Assembly (NCBI GenBank): GCA_002315625.1 | Contig: DCHH01000027.1 | Location: 5,540 to 13,541 of the forward strand | From: Bacteroidales bacterium UBA1757 | GTDB taxonomy: Bacteria; Bacteroidota; Bacteroidia; Bacteroidales; UBA1402 | Length of the DNA: 8,002 bases | Reading direction: 5' to 3' | Shown here: in pieces, positions 6,417 through 8,002 of the stretch | How the letters are laid out: every line of letters begins with the position of its first letter | How positions within the stretch are numbered: the stretch's first letter is position 1 | Made by a program: the position numbers and the translations under genes | Notes under the pieces: generated by a model | The model's database searches: none | Seen by the model: only the letters and a program-made list of their open reading frames with translations | Told to the model about the DNA's origin: nothing

Positions 6417-7871
6417 ATGAAAAAAATCGCTATTCTTATTGCAGCTGTCCTTTTGATTGGAAGCGGCAATGTCTTCGCACAAAAAAAAGAGGTGAATAAA
6501 GCCAAAGCTAAGCTGAACTCCGAAACCCCGGACTACAAGGCTGCCAAGGACCTTATCACCCCGGCTCTGACCGACCCGGAAACAAAAGACCTTGCTGATA
6601 CATGGTTCACGGCCGGAAAAATCAACTACAAAATCTTCGACGGCGAGCAGCGTAAGGAGTGGCTCGGCCAGAAGGTCGATTCAAAGCTCATGGCTGAATC
6701 CCTGATGGCTTGCTACGATTATCTGGTTAAGGCCGATGAAATTGAGCAGACTCCTCACCTTGATAAAAAAGGTAATATGGTGACCGACAAGCCCAAATTC
6801 CGCAAGGAAATTACCGAAATCGCCGGAGCCATGCAAAACGGTTTCATCAATGCCGGTGCCTATTATTTCAGGGAGGCAGGCAATGCTTCAGACAACGAGC
6901 AAGTGGCTTCTGAACTCTACCACAAGGCAATTGACTGCTTTGAGAAATACCTGTCTTATCCTGAGCTCAAGTTCTGGGATGCCGAAAAGGCTGCTGCACT
7001 CAAGGCTGACACCCTTATCGACGACATCCAGTACTACTGCGGTGCTGCTGCATCTCAGGCTGGTGATTCAAAGACCGCTCTGAAGTATTTCAAACAGCTT
7101 CTCGGAGTCTATAAGCCCGAAGAGGAAATGTACCAGTTCGTGATTTACGAATATGGACGTCTGGAAGACACTGTGGCTATGATGGATATGTACAAACTCT
7201 GCAGCCAGAAGTTCCCCCAGAATCCGTTCTATGCCCGCAGCCTTGTCAACGAATACCTCCAGAAGAACAATCTGGACGAAGCTATGAGGTGGATTGACCA
7301 GGCCATCAATAACGGCGACTCTACATCGATTTTCTACAACCTTAAAGGTCAGATTATCGAGCATCAGGCACAGGCCCTTAGCGATGAAGCCGCTGACCTT
7401 AAGCTTAAAGCAAAGGATTTGCAGACCGAGGCCAACAACCTGAAGAAGGCCAAGAAGAATGCTGAAGCCGAAGCCAAGCAGAACGAGTCAAAATCTCTGA
7501 CGGCTCAAAGCGAGGCTAAGTCTGCTGAAGCAACTAAGCTTTTGGGAGATGTCGAACAATGGTTCATCAAGGCTGTTGCTCAAGATTCCGAAAGTGCCGA
7601 TTCCAACGGCAATCTTGGACGTATCTATTACAACCGTGCCGTTGAAGAACTCGACCGCGTGAATGCAATCAAGGACGACAAGGAATACAGAGCGGCCAAG
7701 GCCCAAATGAAGAGTGTCTTCGAGAAGCCGCTCAAGTATATGGAGAAGGCTCATGCACTGAATCCTGAAGAACGTGACTACGTTGTTGCTCTGCGTGGTA
7801 TCTACTACAACCTTGGTAAAGGTTACGAGAACAAATATCAGGAAATGGATGCTCTCATGAAATCCATGTAA
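6417..7871 (+). CDS. Exported TPR/coiled-coil protein of unknown function
   Basis: The 484-aa product begins with a clear signal peptide: MKK, a hydrophobic stretch (about 4-17), then VFA with likely signal peptidase I cleavage after A21. There is no lipobox cysteine, so a soluble periplasmic location is inferred. The mature part is almost all helical. TPR-like helix pairs are visible around 162-180, 204-232 (ALKYFKQLLGVY), 270-300 (ARSLVNEYLQKNNLDEAMRWIDQAI) and 394-470 (NLGRIYYNRAVEEL; EKAHALNPEERDYVVALRGIYYNLG). Between them, 315-380 is a low-complexity Ala/Lys/Glu-rich helix, probably a coiled coil inserted in the TPR array. No catalytic motif is seen. It begins 21 bp after gyrA without a Shine-Dalgarno motif and is followed by a terminator, so it probably shares the gyrA transcript. 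TPR proteins usually act as scaffolds in protein complexes; the partner here is unknown, and a direct role with gyrase is unlikely given export. Confidence 0.9.
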   Translation: MKKIAILIAAVLLIGSGNVFAQKKEVNKAKAKLNSETPDYKAAKDLITPALTDPETKDLADTWFTAGKINYKIFDGEQRKEWLGQKVDSKLMAESLMACYDYLVKADEIEQTPHLDKKGNMVTDKPKFRKEITEIAGAMQNGFINAGAYYFREAGNASDNEQVASELYHKAIDCFEKYLSYPELKFWDAEKAAALKADTLIDDIQYYCGAAASQAGDSKTALKYFKQLLGVYKPEEEMYQFVIYEYGRLEDTVAMMDMYKLCSQKFPQNPFYARSLVNEYLQKNNLDEAMRWIDQAINNGDSTSIFYNLKGQIIEHQAQALSDEAADLKLKAKDLQTEANNLKKAKKNAEAEAKQNESKSLTAQSEAKSAEATKLLGDVEQWFIKAVAQDSESADSNGNLGRIYYNRAVEELDRVNAIKDDKEYRAAKAQMKSVFEKPLKYMEKAHALNPEERDYVVALRGIYYNLGKGYENKYQEMDALMKSM

Positions 7872-7882
7872 TAATCCTCTTG

Positions 7883-7914
7883 CAGGCCCGTCTTCCGGCG
7901 GGCCTGTATTTTTG
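7883..7914 (+). terminator. Intrinsic terminator of the gyrA-TPR unit
   Basis: CAGGCCCG (7883-7890) pairs perfectly with CGGGCCTG (7899-7906). The stem can extend inward by a G-U and a C-G pair to a UUCC tetraloop. It is followed by TATTTTTG (7907-7914), a T-rich run. It begins 11 bp after the TPR stop codon and is very GC-rich compared with its flanks, so a factor-independent terminator is the natural reading. Confidence 0.9.
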
Positions 7915-8002
7915 TTCCATAATTAATATTATGTTGAATTATTGGGCTGTCTTATTGGTCTATATCGTACCAACTAATAATTTACTCAAGTTTCGCAAGT
8001 AA
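7915..8002. other. AT-rich non-coding tail at the right edge
   Basis: These 88 bases show no convincing ORF, tRNA or promoter. Two small repeats are visible: an inverted pair TTGGT (7955-7959) / ACCAA (7969-7973) with a 9-nt gap, and a direct repeat CAAGT at 7987-7991 and 7996-8000. They may belong to the leader of a gene beyond the edge, but nothing here establishes that. Confidence 0.4.

Noticed and set aside
7915..8002. tRNA or small RNA in the right-edge tail
   Set aside because: No cloverleaf arms, no T-loop GTTCRA-like segment and no strong hairpin; only 5-bp repeats that AT-rich DNA can give by chance.

Overview
This window looks like ordinary core chromosome of a member of the Bacteroidota, most likely order Bacteroidales. 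The lineage call rests on four things: Bacteroides-like HtpG, ClpC and GyrA sequences, no Shine-Dalgarno motif ahead of any of the four genes, a Bacteroides-type -33/-7 promoter candidate ahead of gyrA, and a gyrA followed closely by an exported TPR protein. The family or genus cannot be fixed from the sequence alone. Base composition and codon style look even across the genes, and I see no insertion sequence, integrase, phage gene, CRISPR array, rRNA or tRNA.

Layout: positions 1-3639 are on the minus strand and hold a heat-shock/proteostasis pair. clpC (Hsp100 unfoldase, 848 codons) is followed after 19 bp by htpG (Hsp90), which starts at 1073 and runs off the left edge after 357 codons. Positions 3795-7871 are on the plus strand and hold gyrA (866 codons), then after 21 bp an exported TPR/coiled-coil protein of unknown function (484 codons). 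A strong hairpin terminator at 7883-7914 closes this plus-strand unit. The two units diverge from a 155-bp intergenic region (3640-3794). It carries a good promoter candidate for gyrA, an 11-bp palindrome and a short direct repeat on the clpC side.

How the genes work together: ClpC should unfold substrates and feed them to ClpP (encoded elsewhere), and HtpG is the ATP-dependent Hsp90 chaperone, so the left unit is a protein quality-control module. GyrA is the cleavage/wrapping subunit of DNA gyrase; gyrB is not in the window. The TPR protein is probably co-transcribed with gyrA but carries a signal peptide, so it should act in the periplasm and not on DNA.

I found no convincing new biological system here. 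The points worth a second look are modest: possible operator elements upstream of clpC, the linkage of gyrA to an exported TPR protein, phosphoarginine-pocket-like glutamates in ClpC, GyrA C-terminal features, and long antisense open frames that codon bias explains.
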